Below are positions 41,534-55,084 of a stretch of DNA of 64,000 nt, piece after piece. Source of the stretch: Archegozetes longisetosus (Eukaryota; Arthropoda; Arachnida; Sarcoptiformes; Trhypochthoniidae). Under the pieces are notes generated by a model. The model was not told where the DNA came from. It was given only the letters and a program-made list of their open reading frames with translations, and made no database searches. Numbering within the stretch: the stretch's first letter is position 1; the number at the start of each line of letters is the position of its first letter. A program made the position numbers and the translations under genes. The DNA lies in the NCBI GenBank assembly GCA_018873245.2, contig JAEMBT020000004.1:5256573-5320572 (forward strand), given 5' to 3'.

Positions 41534-44189
41534 GGATATAAATTAAAAAGAGTCAGAAAAAACACTATTTATTAATCTATAGTCAAAAGTGAGAACAACT
41601 GCTAAAGAAAACTTAGAATTAGTTTTTTGTCCATTTATAATATTTTTGTTGAGTTTATTTTTTATGCTAAACTAGTATGGGTCAAATTTCGATTTTTCAG
41701 CTATCAAACAATTCAAACTCGGCATAAATTGGTTTTGGTAGGATTTTCAGCCAATATGATTTATGAAAGTCCATAAGACTCGTCTGGTCTCATAGCACAT
41801 CGAGATTTGTTATGTAAGTTATTAAGCTCTATAACGCTATTATCAAATTTGGTAATGAGAATCATTAGTTTAGCCCCAGGCATGTGATAGAGAGCGGTCT
41901 CGTCTCATGTAAGGCGGCTTTGTTTTGACTTCCGAAGAATAACTAAACCTTTTATAACTAAACCATTTTTTAAGTAACACTAATTGCGTTGTTTCGCGTT
42001 TTCTAATGATATGAAACACGAAGAGAAAGAAAGAAAAGTAAGTCATACGTAGTGTTATTACATAAGTGATCAAAACATTAAGACCTAAATTGTCGTCTAA
42101 CCACTTAAACGTAAAACAAATGAGAATAGACGAATACTTCAATCCTATTATTTTAGGGTAAAATCTAATAATTTCAAGTTGACCCAACCATTGATTCTTC
42201 GAACTTGTTTAAATCTTAATATTGATTGCCTTCAGTGTCTTTTATAATAATCTTCTATAATTTTATATTTGAATTTCTCAAATAACGTAAACAGTTCTGT
42301 TCATAATAAGTATTTTTATGTTTCAGAGTAGAAGAAATTAGAAGAAAATAAATGGAAAATTTGTTAGATTTGGTAAAACCGCATAACGATATTGTTTACA
42401 CTCATTAGACTGTAAGACATGAACAAAGCTGAATGCATGTTCTCTTTATATTAATGTCATTTTATTATCTCAACAATTGAACAGTTCTAATGATTGATCT
42501 AAAATCGAAGTAAAGAGTTGACATAGTAATTGAATGAATGCTTCGAAATGGAGACACAATAGCTTGAAAATGCATTATTGTTGTTAACTTTTGTCTGCAA
42601 TTCAGTTGTTCATTACATAAATGATCTGAAGAAAGTGTTTGCCTTTATTACTTAGAAAAGTAGACGTTTTGTTGTAATCATGTATAAGCTGTTGTTTTAT
42701 GAAACCAAAATTCAAATTTATTGCTATTTTCTTTTTTCAGTTTAATCAAATCACATCAATTTGAAAGACGATTTTAAGATTTAAGGTTGAGAAAAACATA
42801 GTTTAGAATTGAAAAAGTGTACCTGCCATGAATATTAATTATTTGGAAGCCATGCGTAAAGCCTTTTTTCAATTGAAGAAAGTGTTTTCAAACTTTTGAG
42901 GTCAATGGTATTCTCACTATTGGCCACTCCATTGTGTTCAAGCTATTCATCAAAAATGAAATATTGAGTTTGATTATTCAAAACTTCTTTATAATCAATG
43001 AAAATTGTCAAATAAGCTCAAGACCATAATTGAATAATGAAACTTAGATATGAAAAATGTAGTGCTAGTAATACTGGTAATTCAGAGTTGATTAATTGAT
43101 TTTAATATGAAACTATCAATTGAATTGAATGAATGAAAAACAAAACCAATTGTTCAAATAGTGTTAAGCAACACTTTGAAAGCAGTATTTGATTGCATAT
43201 TTTGTTGGTTAGTTTTGTTTCTATAGAAAATGCGATACTTAGCAAGTGTTTAAATTAATATTATGCTAGTTTATTAGTTGAAACAATTATAGATACTATG
43301 TTAAAGTACCTAAAAACGTTAGTCACATCATAAACAGCCATTAAGAGTCAAATGAATGGCGAATATTATAGCAATAATTGTTGTAAAAATGCTAATTCAT
43401 CATCAGATCACGTTTTTAAGATGAACAATACAGGTATATAATTGCGAATATAGTATACGTTTTGGCTCATATCACTTTAGTAACTATTTCTTTTATTGTA
43501 ATTATTTTGTTTTTTGGATTTTTATTTTTATTGCTTTTAGTTATATTACGATTGACGCTATGATCTGTGCAGTTTCAGAAACGATCGCTTCACGCCATGA
43601 ATACACAATCAATCTCTCACAAATGACAATTATTTTCTGTCACTATTCTGTCCTCTGCCATCATTTTCAACGGCTCAGACAAAGCGTTAATCATTAAAAT
43701 AGTATGTAGTACTAAGAGAATTAGCTAGCCTTGGGATCTGCGCGAGTCAAACCTATTTTAGGAATAGAAAAATGATTCAGTAATATAATGACCAGTTAGT
43801 ACTGAGTATCAAACTTATTCAAATGATGCAACTGTTAGTCAGAAAGCGTCTGTCCATGCAGTCCATGCAAATTATTTTCGATTATATATAATTCATAATA
43901 GTATCAGAATATTTTCAATAAGACAGCTAATTCGTGCCCATCTGTAATACCTGTTTCATTCAAATAGACTCCATCGTGATCGTTAATGTTGTTAATACTG
44001 GTTAAAGACTATCGCAAGTCCATCTGACATGCCGAACACGTTCATAGATTTGGTTAATTTGTAGTTGAGCCATGGACAAGTAGGTCGCTACGATGATCGC
44101 AATGACTGAGGTATATTGAGGCAGTGAAGCAAACACGCAGTTCTGTCATTAGAGATATACAAGCAGCTCATTATAAGTGCCTTCTCACT

Positions 44190-44231
44190 ATTCTCATTAC
44201 CATCATATGTATTCTCATTACCATCATGTGT
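44190..44231. repeat. Tandem duplication, 2 x 21 bp
   Basis: Two copies of ATTCTCATTACCATCATATG plus T, the second with one mismatch. Confidence 0.85.
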
Positions 44232-45577
44232 TTTCCGGAAAATAATTAACCAAACTCTAATTTATTTTTGCCCCTTTATTTGTCCGCAATCCACATTAAG
44301 GGCGTAATGTGCCACCATCTCAATCCGAATTAGACACCCTAACAATATAAAATACACTTATTTTCATAAATTCCGCATTTTCAATCATTTAATTACTAAT
44401 ACATTCTCCATTCTTCAATTCTTCCTTCTCGACAATTGTCTCATTTTTCATCGATCAGCATTTGTTTCACAATTTCAAAAAGTATTGTTCATCAAAGAAA
44501 ATCATATTATTCAGTATTTTGAATTAATACTAATCAATAGCGCAGAAAATTAGTTTTTCAACTTTGATTGAACTCCAACTAAAAATATTAACCTAACATG
44601 AGTTACAGAATTTATGTTTATGGCAAATCTGAACTGATAGTTGATAATTGAGTTTTACCGAATTGAGTGATTAAAGCACAAAGTTTAGTACTTAGTTCTT
44701 CAACTTCACCAACAAATAATTACATCTCGCAAACTACTCATTAAAAATTACTTACGATGTTTTTCAGGTTTCAAGTTTTGATGCTAAAAAAGTTGTTTTT
44801 TATGTCATAATTTTCGATTCAATTTAGACATCATAAACCTTAGGCATTTTTCTAAAGTTTAGAAGAACCGAATATTGACAACGGCTTCACTACTATTCTA
44901 ACCTATTTTTAAGGCATTTTCCAATAATTTATGAAAATAACCAAATCTCAAATTATTAATTTGACTATAGAAGCCTCTAATTAATTGATCTCCTATAAGT
45001 TAGGAGAAATTCTAATTATTTAAAGTCTGCTAAACGTCTCTAAAATTTCCAACTATTTGACTTTAAGGAAATCTTTCAAAGATTTTCAGCTTTAAATGTG
45101 AACTTGAAAAAACTGAAGCGTTCTTAAAATGTGAAAACTTAAATAAACTTGAACAATAAATCATCGTTTATAAGAATAGAAAATTTATTTATGATCAAAT
45201 CGCTTAGAGAATATATTATTTGATTGTAGAGTTGAGACCAATATTGTTGAAAAAAATTTTGATAATAGTTGTAAAGCTGGTTAAACCAAAACCAATAATT
45301 ATAAAAAACCATCTATTTTATTGATCAATTGATATATTTTGATAGGAATAGAGTTGAATTTGATAGCAGCTAAAAGTCGTATTGAAGTACGTCATTCTAA
45401 AGGCAGAACAAGTTTATTTGAAATAAGATAATAATTTGATTCTTGCCAATTACAGAATGCATAATACATTAATAAATCTTTTGATGGCAAGTCTGGTTCA
45501 AAGTGAGCGTTTTATGAAAGGCTTTTATGAGTATTTTACAACTTTCTTCATGAGTCACTTATAAAAATGATGATCCA

Positions 45578-45808
45578 TTGAAAAATGGCTTAAACTGCAA
45601 TCTGGCCTTAGGTTATGCTATGACGGCAGAAGTTAACGAGTGGACTACTTTATTAAAGAGCGCTTTGAACGTTAAATTGAAGGCAGGGCTGAATACAAGA
45701 GACGCACATTTCAATCGCAAAACACCGATTTGTTTGGTTCAACATTTGGCGACTACTGCGGACGCGATTAGCTATAAAGTTCATATTAAAATAAGGGATA
45801 AATGCTAG
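45578..45808 (+). other. Unrecognised 76-codon ORF, possible gene fragment
   Basis: An open frame with more G+C and a more protein-like composition than the surrounding DNA (NLALGYAMTAEVNEWTTLLK, then LNVKLKAGLNTRDAHFNRKT, ending KVHIKIRDKC). I cannot assign it. There is a faint, by-eye resemblance to part of mitochondrial porin (VDAC: an NFALGY-type start, then KV strands), which I do not trust without a search. No matching upstream or downstream exon is seen. It could be a decayed retrocopy or chance. Confidence 0.2.
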
Positions 45809-46378
45809 AGATCTGTCAAATTTGGTTAACGGCGGCTCTTTGTGTCACACCTTAAGAAGTGAAACGTCTTAACGCCCTTTTCACTCATAATATTTTGTGC
45901 TTCACTTTATGGACAGGTTTTGTTGAAAGGACTGATCTTTCCGTCAATAATATGTATACGAAAATTAGTAGGAATTAGTTTCTCGATATATATGAAACCT
46001 TATTATAAACCATATTAAGAACCTCTCCCTTCAAATAATGGGAAATATATAGTTATAATTCTAGAATAACAATAGATAAATACAGTCGGAAAGAGAAGGT
46101 GCTGTGAACAGACTATTATCTTTACAATTCTTTCAAACTCATATATAATGTTCTCAACCTTTTCATCTAGTCACGTATCAAACCGAAAATTCCGAACACT
46201 CAGACATTCAATAATTATTTCCTTTTTCATCTCAAAATCTGTTTTCAGTTTTGATTCACTTCTACTTCTGGCAGATTTTCGTTACATTTATGGGCTACAA
46301 CTATGGAATGCGAACCAGTATTGTTGCGAATCAGGTTCGTGTTGAAAATGAGTTGAAATTAGTTCAAATTGGACAATA

Positions 46379-46551
46379 CAGTGACAACTCGATATAGTAA
46401 ACATCCTTACAGTCAACCCTCATTATAGTGAAAGCGATACTCTGTTGCCGACACACATCAACTAATGCTAAATAACCTTTCATAGTGAAACCTCGTTATG
46501 GTAAATGTTAATTATCGGTCCCCACCCATTTACTATATCGAGGTGTTATTG
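46379..46551. mobile_element. pogo/Tigger-like MITE, 173 bp, with TA duplication
   Basis: The terminal inverted repeats are about 23 bp with 20 matches. Left is CAGTGACAACTCGATATAGT; right on the minus strand is CAATAACACCTCGATATAGT; both continue AAA. TA flanks both ends (46377-46378 and 46552-46553). Internal sub-repeats of the ctc(g/a)ttat(a/g)gt(g/a)aa type occur, as in pogo/Tigger elements. The CTCGATATAGTAAA terminus resembles that superfamily. It has no transposase ORF and is a non-autonomous remnant. Confidence 0.75.
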
Positions 46552-47712
46552 TACTAGGGAAAGCAGAACTAACCTGAATATAATTGTATAAAATAACATT
46601 GATGAGCATGATCTGCAACAACACTGAATGACATTGCATAGTAAAGCCCACCCATGTTTGCATATTTTCAGAAATTGCGATTGAAAATTTGTCAAAATAA
46701 TGACAGGATCACTGCTTTAGTAAAGCGTTTGTAATATTGCGAATAATAAAATGAATCATTTAATAAAACCGTAAAATAGATTTAGCTTATAAATTATAAC
46801 TTTTATGTGGTTTTACGTTTCACCTGATTATGAGACCTATTTTGAATCTGGAATCAAATTAATTATAAGAAAAATAACTATCGAATTAATGTAATTCAAC
46901 AATCTTCTCTTAAATTTCAACTGGACACTTAAGTATTCGGTTTTTGAACGAGACTCAAGGGCTTCATTTCGTTTCTAAATAAATCGCGCGATTCCAGCAA
47001 CGAAAAACCAATTTCAAAATTCGAAAGTCTTTAGTTAAAAACCCATAAAATATACGGACTGGACTATTTCTCAGTATTAATGTGAGACTCTCATGTTTAA
47101 GACCTTTCTATGGTTAAATGATCTCTCATTTCTTTTTTCCATTCAAATTCTATGGAATTACAGACTTTTTGTTCCCATGAAGTAATAAAAACCTCATTTC
47201 CATAATAGTCGGAGTTAACAATAAATTGAATTTAAGCATAACTTGATTCTTTCGGTGCAATCACTAAAGTAATACAAATAACAAAAAATCAACGATTCTG
47301 AAATAACGTTATATTTTGATAAAATATTCTTCTTTTTGATATTTAAAAACATGTTGTCTTAAATCGTTATTCCCAGTCTTTATGATCAATCTGATGCCTT
47401 AATCTAAAAATCTGTATTACAGTAAATAATCGAAAACACTGAAAATTTGAGGTCTTTTATGTTGACATAAATACCAAAATATTTAATTTAAATACTTTTC
47501 TTACTTATAAAAAACATTTGATTAGAATAATTTTGTTGTCATTAGATCTTGAAATCTGAGTTATAATAAACTTTGCAAACATAGCAAATGCGACTCAGTA
47601 TTAAACCTAAAAACGAAAATTAATTTAGATTTGAATAAAACAATATAAATAAAATGTGAATAATTACAGAATGAATGAATGAATAAACGATGTGATGCGG
47701 TGTGTGATGACC

Positions 47713-48033
47713 TTATCCTCCATGAAGCGTGGAAATAAATAGAATATTATCGTTTTGGTTCAGCTCATAGTCTAATTCTCCCAATAGTTCCCAATCTGTT
47801 TCATTGACCAAAACTAGAATTCCAGGTCTAACTCCGTCTGCGCTTACAAACAGTTCTGGTCTTTCTTTCAAGTGATTGTTCTTCAGCCAATCTATTAATT
47901 GCCTTAAATTCCATTTATTATCCGCATTGGTATTTGACGGCAACGTTAGGTCTAGTTTTTTCTTATTATCAAACATGAGTTCTGCGCCACCACTGAATTC
48001 AACGGTCACTCGAAGTCCTTCTGATGCTGACAT
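47713..48033 (-). CDS. Urm1: Urm1, ubiquitin-related modifier 1 (intronless)
   Basis: A 106-residue sulfur-carrier protein with a ubiquitin-like beta-grasp fold. In eukaryotes its C-terminal glycine is adenylated and thiocarboxylated by Uba4/MOCS3 and supplies sulfur for 2-thiolation of tRNA wobble uridine; it can also be conjugated to proteins. The sequence shows [14 protein letters not shown] near the N-terminus, then [33 protein letters not shown] and the invariant end [10 protein letters not shown] with the diglycine. Length matches the family (about 100 aa) and the frame is unbroken. The ATG at 48031-48033 follows an in-frame TAA two codons upstream. It has no introns. It lies between the convergent Lbx and Tlx genes, in the same direction as Tlx. 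It could be the native gene or an intact retrocopy; no poly(A) tract or target-site duplication is evident. Confidence 0.95.
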   Translation of the reverse strand: MSASEGLRVTVEFSGGAELMFDNKKKLDLTLPSNTNADNKWNLRQLIDWLKNNHLKERPELFVSADGVRPGILVLVNETDWELLGELDYELNQNDNILFISTLHGG

Positions 48034-48999
48034 TACTTATATTCAATTTATTTGAGTCTTCAAACTATGACAAAATCTATTGTAATTAAGATTTAGTTTT
48101 AGTAAATTTGTTTGTCTTCAAAATCATACAAAAATAACGTCAATTTAATTCATAATTTGTGAGATATTCTCGAGATTATTTTTAGTGAAATAAATTAACA
48201 AAAGTTTTCAAGTAATCAATTTAAGACATGTTTTTGGCTTCATTACTAAAAATAAGACAATTAAGACATGAGTTTACTAAAACTATAGTTCAAATAATTG
48301 AACCAAAACTAGAAATAGTTGAGACAAAGTAACCACTACTTAATTTATTGTTTATAATCTGCACCAATAGATGGCAAGCGTTTAGTCATAATTTTTTGTT
48401 GTGTACTCTTTTTATAACTAATCGACTCATTGGTAGTCGCCCTCTATTTTTCAAACTTTAAAGAATATTATGTTTAAGATAGAGAGTTGGGTCACAATTT
48501 AATTTTGTAGTTAATTGTCTGAATTGTGCGATCGAATTGGTTACTCGTAAAGTTCAAATATGTTTAGTTTTGTTATTTTAACAGATTCTGACATTTAGCT
48601 CTAAAATCAGATAGCCCATAGTCTTGGAGCTTATGTTAAGAGTCAGTGGCAAAGTAGATTTCCAGTGGGGGGTACATATATTAAATTTGATCAAATATAT
48701 ACTTTACCGATTAAATCCATTGTCTACTATTCTTAAGCTTGAGTTCAAATCTATTCTTGCTTTATTTTGCAACAATCGATACAAAAGTTAAGAAAATTTG
48801 ACATTCAGAAATATACAGTATTTCCATAAATATAGAAAAAGAACATTTACATGGGACACTTCTTTTAAATGCTAATTCATATGGTGTCTTGATTAATAAT
48901 TGATTGCACTTAATTGTCGTGTATTGCACTTTGACGTGTATTTGTTTCTCATTTGCTGGCCGTATCTAAGTTGACATTCACTTTTAATTTGATGAAAAT

Positions 49000-49369
49000 A
49001 ACCGATCAATGAGCTCTATTGACCTTCTATAAGTACCGATTACGTGAAGTTAGCTTCAAGTTTGAATTGCGGTGCCAAGCACCGAAAGGATTCACTGGCA
49101 TCGTTACTGCTCAGAGTCACAGCAAGTTTGCGAATGCACGCAATCATTTTGACGAATCGGCCACACAATTGAGTGTTCACAGGTAGGCTTGCATTACTGT
49201 ATTTGCATTCGCTTTTATACGAAATACAACCATATATTGAACAACAATTGAGCTGATACGCAATTGGAAACCGCTTTTTATCAGATTTCTCCCTATTAAT
49301 CTCAAAATTGACAAAACCAGAATTTGAAATTGGAGTATCACAACTAGCTACTCTATCGTTAGTTATCAA
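49000..49369. other. Protein-like segment of unknown identity
   Basis: Both strands read open over a stretch richer in G+C. On the minus strand a 109-codon ORF (49040-49369) carries several Cys (LCGRFVKMIACIRKLAVTLS, then CLAPQFKLEANFT). On the plus strand a 58-codon frame without a Met start (FKFELRCQAPKGFTGIVTAQ and on to QLSVHR) ends at CACAG|GTAGGC, which would make a usable splice donor. Neither is recognised. It could be an isolated exon, a decayed gene or transposon piece, or chance. Confidence 0.2.
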
Positions 49370-50513
49370 TCTAAGAGTACAGATGATTTACTTGTATTTT
49401 TCATTGAATTTCGATATTTTTCGGATCTAAGCAATTCTCTAGACCAATTCATCATAAAAAGACTCATTAAGAACATCTAAGTTAAAACATTACTTCAGCA
49501 CAAGTTGAAATAATCATATCAACTATTCTATCAACTGATTGAAAGTATAGCAAATTTGAGTATTATATAAATCACATTATGACTGATGAAAACTGAATAA
49601 AAGTGATTTGTTTGAATTTTACTCAATACTACAAAAAATAGTATTAAAGCAATAAGTCTGACAAATGAATTGGATACTTTTTTCCACTTTTAGATTAATT
49701 TCTTTTAATAATAGATTGGAGTGATTTTTATCAGTCAATTAGAAAAAATATGCTCAAAAAACACAAATGAACTCTATAATAATGTTCATTTTTAGCATTG
49801 ATTATATAGCAAAGTTCTACCAAATAATTTTGATTTAATCATTATCTATAAAAGCATCATATAATATAATATAATATACTTTGAGCAAAACAAATTCATT
49901 CAGCGATATAGAAAAGTGAAAATCAATTTTTGTTAGCAGTTATCCTATTGTCAAAGGTTTTTAAGTTAATAACAGTATGAAAAGCTTATAATTGGCGAAA
50001 CATTGAGTAAAGTTATAACAAAAAAGTTAGCCATCATTGCCACCATAGACATCAATCTCATTCAATTTCATATTCATTTTCATTTTGGGAAAAGCGCTCA
50101 TAAGTTATACATTTTTAGCTGCTCTTTATCAAAAATAATTGCTCTTCGCTTAGCAGTAAAGTGAACGTTCAGTAGAGAATGAAAACGCTAAACATTATCA
50201 AACAGAAGGGATCAAAAAAGCTGTCGTGTTTGATCATAAGCAAATCTTTCATCCATTGTTTGGATCGCGTCTCCAGAGAAATTATCGTTATAGTCATCCC
50301 TTAAATTGTTATGTAAGTGCATAAGGTTTTATTTGGTGCAAAACACTTCTCCCCTACAAACTACAACTTTATTAAGAAAGACGTTCACGAGGGAATTATA
50401 TACATTCATGTTATTTCAAGTAACTGTTTAGCTCTTCACCAGTTACTCTTTTGAGTACTAGGATTAAAACACTCTTTTCACTCATGCTTCCAGTATATGT
50501 ACTGTTGGAAACC

Positions 50514-50718
50514 TAATAATCCTGGAGAGCAACAAGGAAAAGGCCGTTGCTAGATCAATCTTCCTGTAATGCATACCAAATCTTGTCAAATTTAATTTCT
50601 AATTTGCTTCGATCACTATATTGAACATGAAATCAATTTATTTGTATAGGATATATTATGGAAGATAAAAAGCATGCCATCACAACACTAAACCTCTGGT
50701 TGCTATCAACGTTTATTA
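50514..50718. mobile_element. MITE, about 205 bp, copy 2 of the same family
   Basis: Left end TAATAATCCTGGAGAGCAAC, right end ctggttgctatcaacgttta. It shares internal blocks in the same order and spacing as the copy at 7344: (c)GTTGCTAnnTCAA near the left, TAATTTGCTT then a few bases and ACTATATTGA in the middle, and ATGGAA..AGCA..CCAT near the right. It is more diverged than copy 1. Confidence 0.6.
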
Positions 50719-51224
50719 AGTTCATCTTTTGAGTTTATTGCGTATTATAAAATTTACTCATCTGTTAACCAAAGTTTATTAATAGTTGACGAAGTAAACA
50801 GTTTTGAGTCAAAAGTTAAATAATAATTATAATCAAAGATTGGAATTTTCAGTGTTAAAAGTAAGAAATTCTGTGTGAGCATGGAATTAACTAAAAGATG
50901 CATTTGACACCGAAACTAGCAAGCGATTCATAGAATAGAACCAGAAACTAGACTCATGTCAACAACTTTAAGGGTCTAACATGGCAAATTTTCAAATTTT
51001 GCAACAAAAAAATCAATTTCAGGTCTCTTATTCATTTGTAATCATTACTGCCCTCAAGACTTGTTAATTGTTATTCAAAAGTCTTAAAACACAGAGAAAA
51101 ACCTTATTGCTTTTAAATGGAGATGTTTGCATAGAATGAGTTCAGAAAAAGAACGGCCGACAGGAACATTGTTAAGAGGATGAATTAATGTAATATTGTT
51201 TAGAGTTTCAATCTCTACCTCAAA

Positions 51225-51229
<5 letters not shown>

Positions 51230-51279
<50 letters not shown>
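51230..51279. repeat. (TC)n microsatellite
   Basis: About 50 bp of TC/CT repeats. They cause the Arg-Glu run of the minus-strand ORF 51084-51287. Confidence 0.97.
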
Positions 51280-51282
<3 letters not shown>

Positions 51283-53336
51283 AACACTCTTATATTGTTG
51301 GTCTTCTAATACAAAATGATTGAAGCCCGAATGCAGAAATAATTATCTCATAAAATGTAAACGTTATCTTTAAAATTCTAATTGCATTAATTTGCATAAA
51401 GTGTTTTCCATTCTGTTTGACTATCGATTGAAAAAAAGCTTTTTTATTACATCTCTCCTATGATTCATAGCAAGCAAACAATCGGTAGTTTTTTATGAGC
51501 TTTATTTAAGTAGTAAATTGAATCTAAGGTTTAGATGGATGAGAGATTTGAGAGAATGTTTTAAAAGGAATATTTTGGCAGTTAAAGTAATTAGTGTTAA
51601 GTAGTGGGAAAATGAAGTCAAGTTAAGTTAACATTAGGAACTAAAGAAAAGATTGGCTTGTTTTTGAAATATTCTTTGTGTTGTATTTATATTTTCAATC
51701 ACTTTACTGGTGAGAGATGAGCCCGACTTGTAATTTACTGGCAGAAAGGTTGTTAAGCCATTGTAACGAGCATTCATGTCGACCCATTCACTACTATTTC
51801 CCTAACTATAACTTTACTATTACTACGGCTAACGTAAGCTTTTATTTCTCAAACAAAATATACCTCTTCTATACTTAAACCTAACGATTCATACATTTTA
51901 GATTTCCACTGAAATAATTCACTTGTGAGGCCTCAGTTGTTTCTAGAATAAGCAAAGAAGATCCGGAAATAGGGCCGTCTCAGAGCTGATAATCATGTTA
52001 ATGATGTCTAAGTCATAATTTTGTTATCTTCAATTACCTTCAAATCTATCAGTCATATTTGCATTCTAGCTTTATAGTAAATCATTTCATGTTTTACTTT
52101 TACAATTTAACTGCACTTTAAAAACCACTAACTTTTAACTTTATTCATGTTTTATCAAACTTTATTATTAATTGCAATTTTATATTGATTTTCAAAAGCT
52201 TTTCTGTAGATTTCTGCATTTTTAAGATAGAGAATAAGGCTTTAGGCCTGAATCTCAATTGTAATTGAAAGTTCATGTTCAGGTATTTAGAAATCTGAAA
52301 TTTATTCTTATTCTAACCTTCATTGAAGAGGATACTTTAAGCTGTATTTAAAAAACTTGTTGGCAAATTATTAAACATAACTTCTGACATCATGGTTTGA
52401 AAAATTACTATTTTATGTCGATTTGCTCTTTCATATTCATCTTACTATTCAAGCTGCATTTAAAAGTGCAAATTTCGTAATGCTTTTCGTGAAATAAAAA
52501 CAATCTTTTGACAACTCAATAGAAGGCTTTTGATTTGATAAAAGAAATCTAGAAGCTAGTAAACAGGCATTTTCAATCAATACAATTCCGGCAATATTTT
52601 AGATACATTTTCACATTTACTGTGTGATCACACAATGCTCATGATTTAATCAATAATTCTGATGGTTATTTCGGTCAACATTCATGTATACGATTTAAAA
52701 CAGTCTAATTTAAAGAATGATAGAAAAATTTGGCGAGACTAAAGAATCTATAAATTACCTGCATATTAAAACCTAAATTGATTTTTGATTATAATCGAAG
52801 CTTTTCGGCATATATAGTTGTTTTTGAGTAATAACAATTGAATTGCTTGTCCAGTACTTGTCTGAAAGTTGTTAACTCTGACTTTTAAAGTAATTGATTC
52901 GGCCTTTTATGTTATTTTTGATGCATAAAAGTTTTTTATAACAAGGACCACCCATAATGATCCTTTAGCATTAACACTAGCAATATCTTGAAAGTTAAAG
53001 CGCGTCCGTTTCGCAAAAGTGTGTCCCCCATTCGCTACATTACTAATTTAGATCTAAACTGTTTGAAAAAGTTTAGTGGCCTTTCACTTCGATTCAATAT
53101 TGCTAAAAGTGGATCTTTTTGGGAAAATTTCCTTAAGTTAACATTAAATGATAGTTAAATATATATTTATAAAAGGTTTTCTACCTCTGCTTTAGCTTAT
53201 AATCGATATTAAACTCCATAAATGATATACCAGTACAGTATTCAGCATCTAATCAGTTCTAGCGGTGTTTTTTTTAAGAAGAAAAGTTCACAAATTGGTC
53301 ACAAATTTTCACAGCAAAAGTGATTGCAGTTTAAGG

Positions 53337-53340
<4 letters not shown>

Positions 53341-53383
<43 letters not shown>
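53341..53383. repeat. (AG)n microsatellite
   Basis: About 43 bp of AG repeats. Confidence 0.97.
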
Positions 53384-53386
<3 letters not shown>

Positions 53387-55084
53387 ATACGCGTTATGTT
53401 TATCGGCGATGACAATCTTGAAGTTTTTAAATTATTAGAGAAGATTAAAGTAATCGTTACATTACAAGTTCATAAAACCTTTTAACATTTTACTGTTATC
53501 TGATTTATAGCCATAGTGTCTTTATTCATTCAATATTTCTAACTATGCAAATATAAATAAAGTACCTTAAAATCGATCCACTCTACGATAACGAGCATTA
53601 AATGTAAAAACATTTCACATAAGTAGTTAAAAAATTAAGTATAACATAAATTATTCAGCTCTTCCTTAAAGCTAATGCTTAATGTCTTAACTTTAGAGAG
53701 TTTGAAGATTAGAGAAATTGACGTGAAGTGTTTTAACTACTTTTGTGCAATTTCCAGTCTGACAAATATGAGACCGACAAGGTTTTTTTCAGTTGTAATT
53801 ATTAAATTATTTGCCCACATTCACATCTCCAAGCAATAAAGATTATTTTTTAAACTTAACCGATTTTCCAGAGATTAATACCAGATTATTTGTCTAAATA
53901 GTATACTATCTATTTGTCTAAATGCTATCAAGATAACTAATAGCATTCCAAAATACATTAATGTTTCCAACTGAAAGTTAATGCAACTTAAACACCACTT
54001 TCAAATACAGTTTTCACAACCAATATTTTCATCAAATTGATATATAGTCTCAAAATAAAACCGTCTTTTCCTCGACTAAACACCGATATACAGATCTTTT
54101 AGAAGCTTTTCTTTTATGAAATTCTGATAAAAAGTGTTTGTGTTATGTAAAGCTAAAAAATTAATATAACATAATATGTTAGACAATTTTATATAAAATA
54201 TAATTAAATGCAGATTTGGCCTTATCTATAATTTTGTAGTTGTTGTGCTATTTATTCACTTAATAGTGATTACATTTTGAGATATGAAACTCTGAAAAGT
54301 GAAACTACTTTTTTAATCAACGTTTCAAAACTAAAATTAGTTATCTCTAAGTTTTTTCTAACTACGAAAGACCGAAAGAATGAGTGCTAAACTAAATTTT
54401 TTTTATCTAATATTCTTATGCAGTTTTAGTTGTCAGTAATTGATTTCTATATGAAACAGAAAAGCCGCTCAATTGGATTTGCTCTTCTTTTAGCTTTTTT
54501 GTAACTATAATCACGTTTTTCTAGTCTGCTTTCCTTCTATGAGCTAAATTTGACTCAATTCTCATTAGCTTTTAGGGGCAATACTTAAGATCCATTTTTA
54601 ATTTAATTGCAATTTGTTGAATGAGTATTTATCACAATTCTAATTATGAATTGCATTTATTATCTTAAAATGTTTTAGATTTACTTAATTCGTATTTGAA
54701 TTAGGTCTCATTAATCAAATATCTGCCATATCTCGAAGAAATAATGAATATCAGATACATTCGATAACTATATTCGTAATTAATAGATAATGAAATAGGA
54801 TTTGAACATCAATTACATAAATTAGAGCAGCAATTAATAGGATATTAAGTTTTGATGAGAACTATTTCAATAGAACAGGAAACCAAACAGTTTTGTCAAT
54901 CTTGTTTATTATTGTTTTGTCTTAATTTTGCGCTCATTTTTATGGCAGCAATAAACTAGTTTTTTGCTTAATATATCATATTTAGTGTGGCACTCAAGCG
55001 TTGATTAACCATATCTCTATATTTTCTCCTCTGAATTAGCAAAGTAGAGAATTTTTCGGGTGTAATGTTTGAGGTGTAAAAAAG

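Larger units (their letters stand above)
34436..47712. other. Lbx-Urm1 intergenic region, no gene recognised
   Basis: About 13 kb between the Lbx 3' end and the Urm1 stop. It contains hairpin copy E, small tandem duplications, the inverted repeat at 40973, the pogo-like MITE and two doubtful ORF segments (41258, 45578). Otherwise it is AT-rich sequence without recognisable content. Confidence 0.65.

Noticed and set aside
41870..42187. Minus-strand 105-codon ORF, hydrophobic in the middle
   Set aside because: Phe/Ile/Tyr-rich composition is expected from AT-rich DNA; no domain or homologue recognised.
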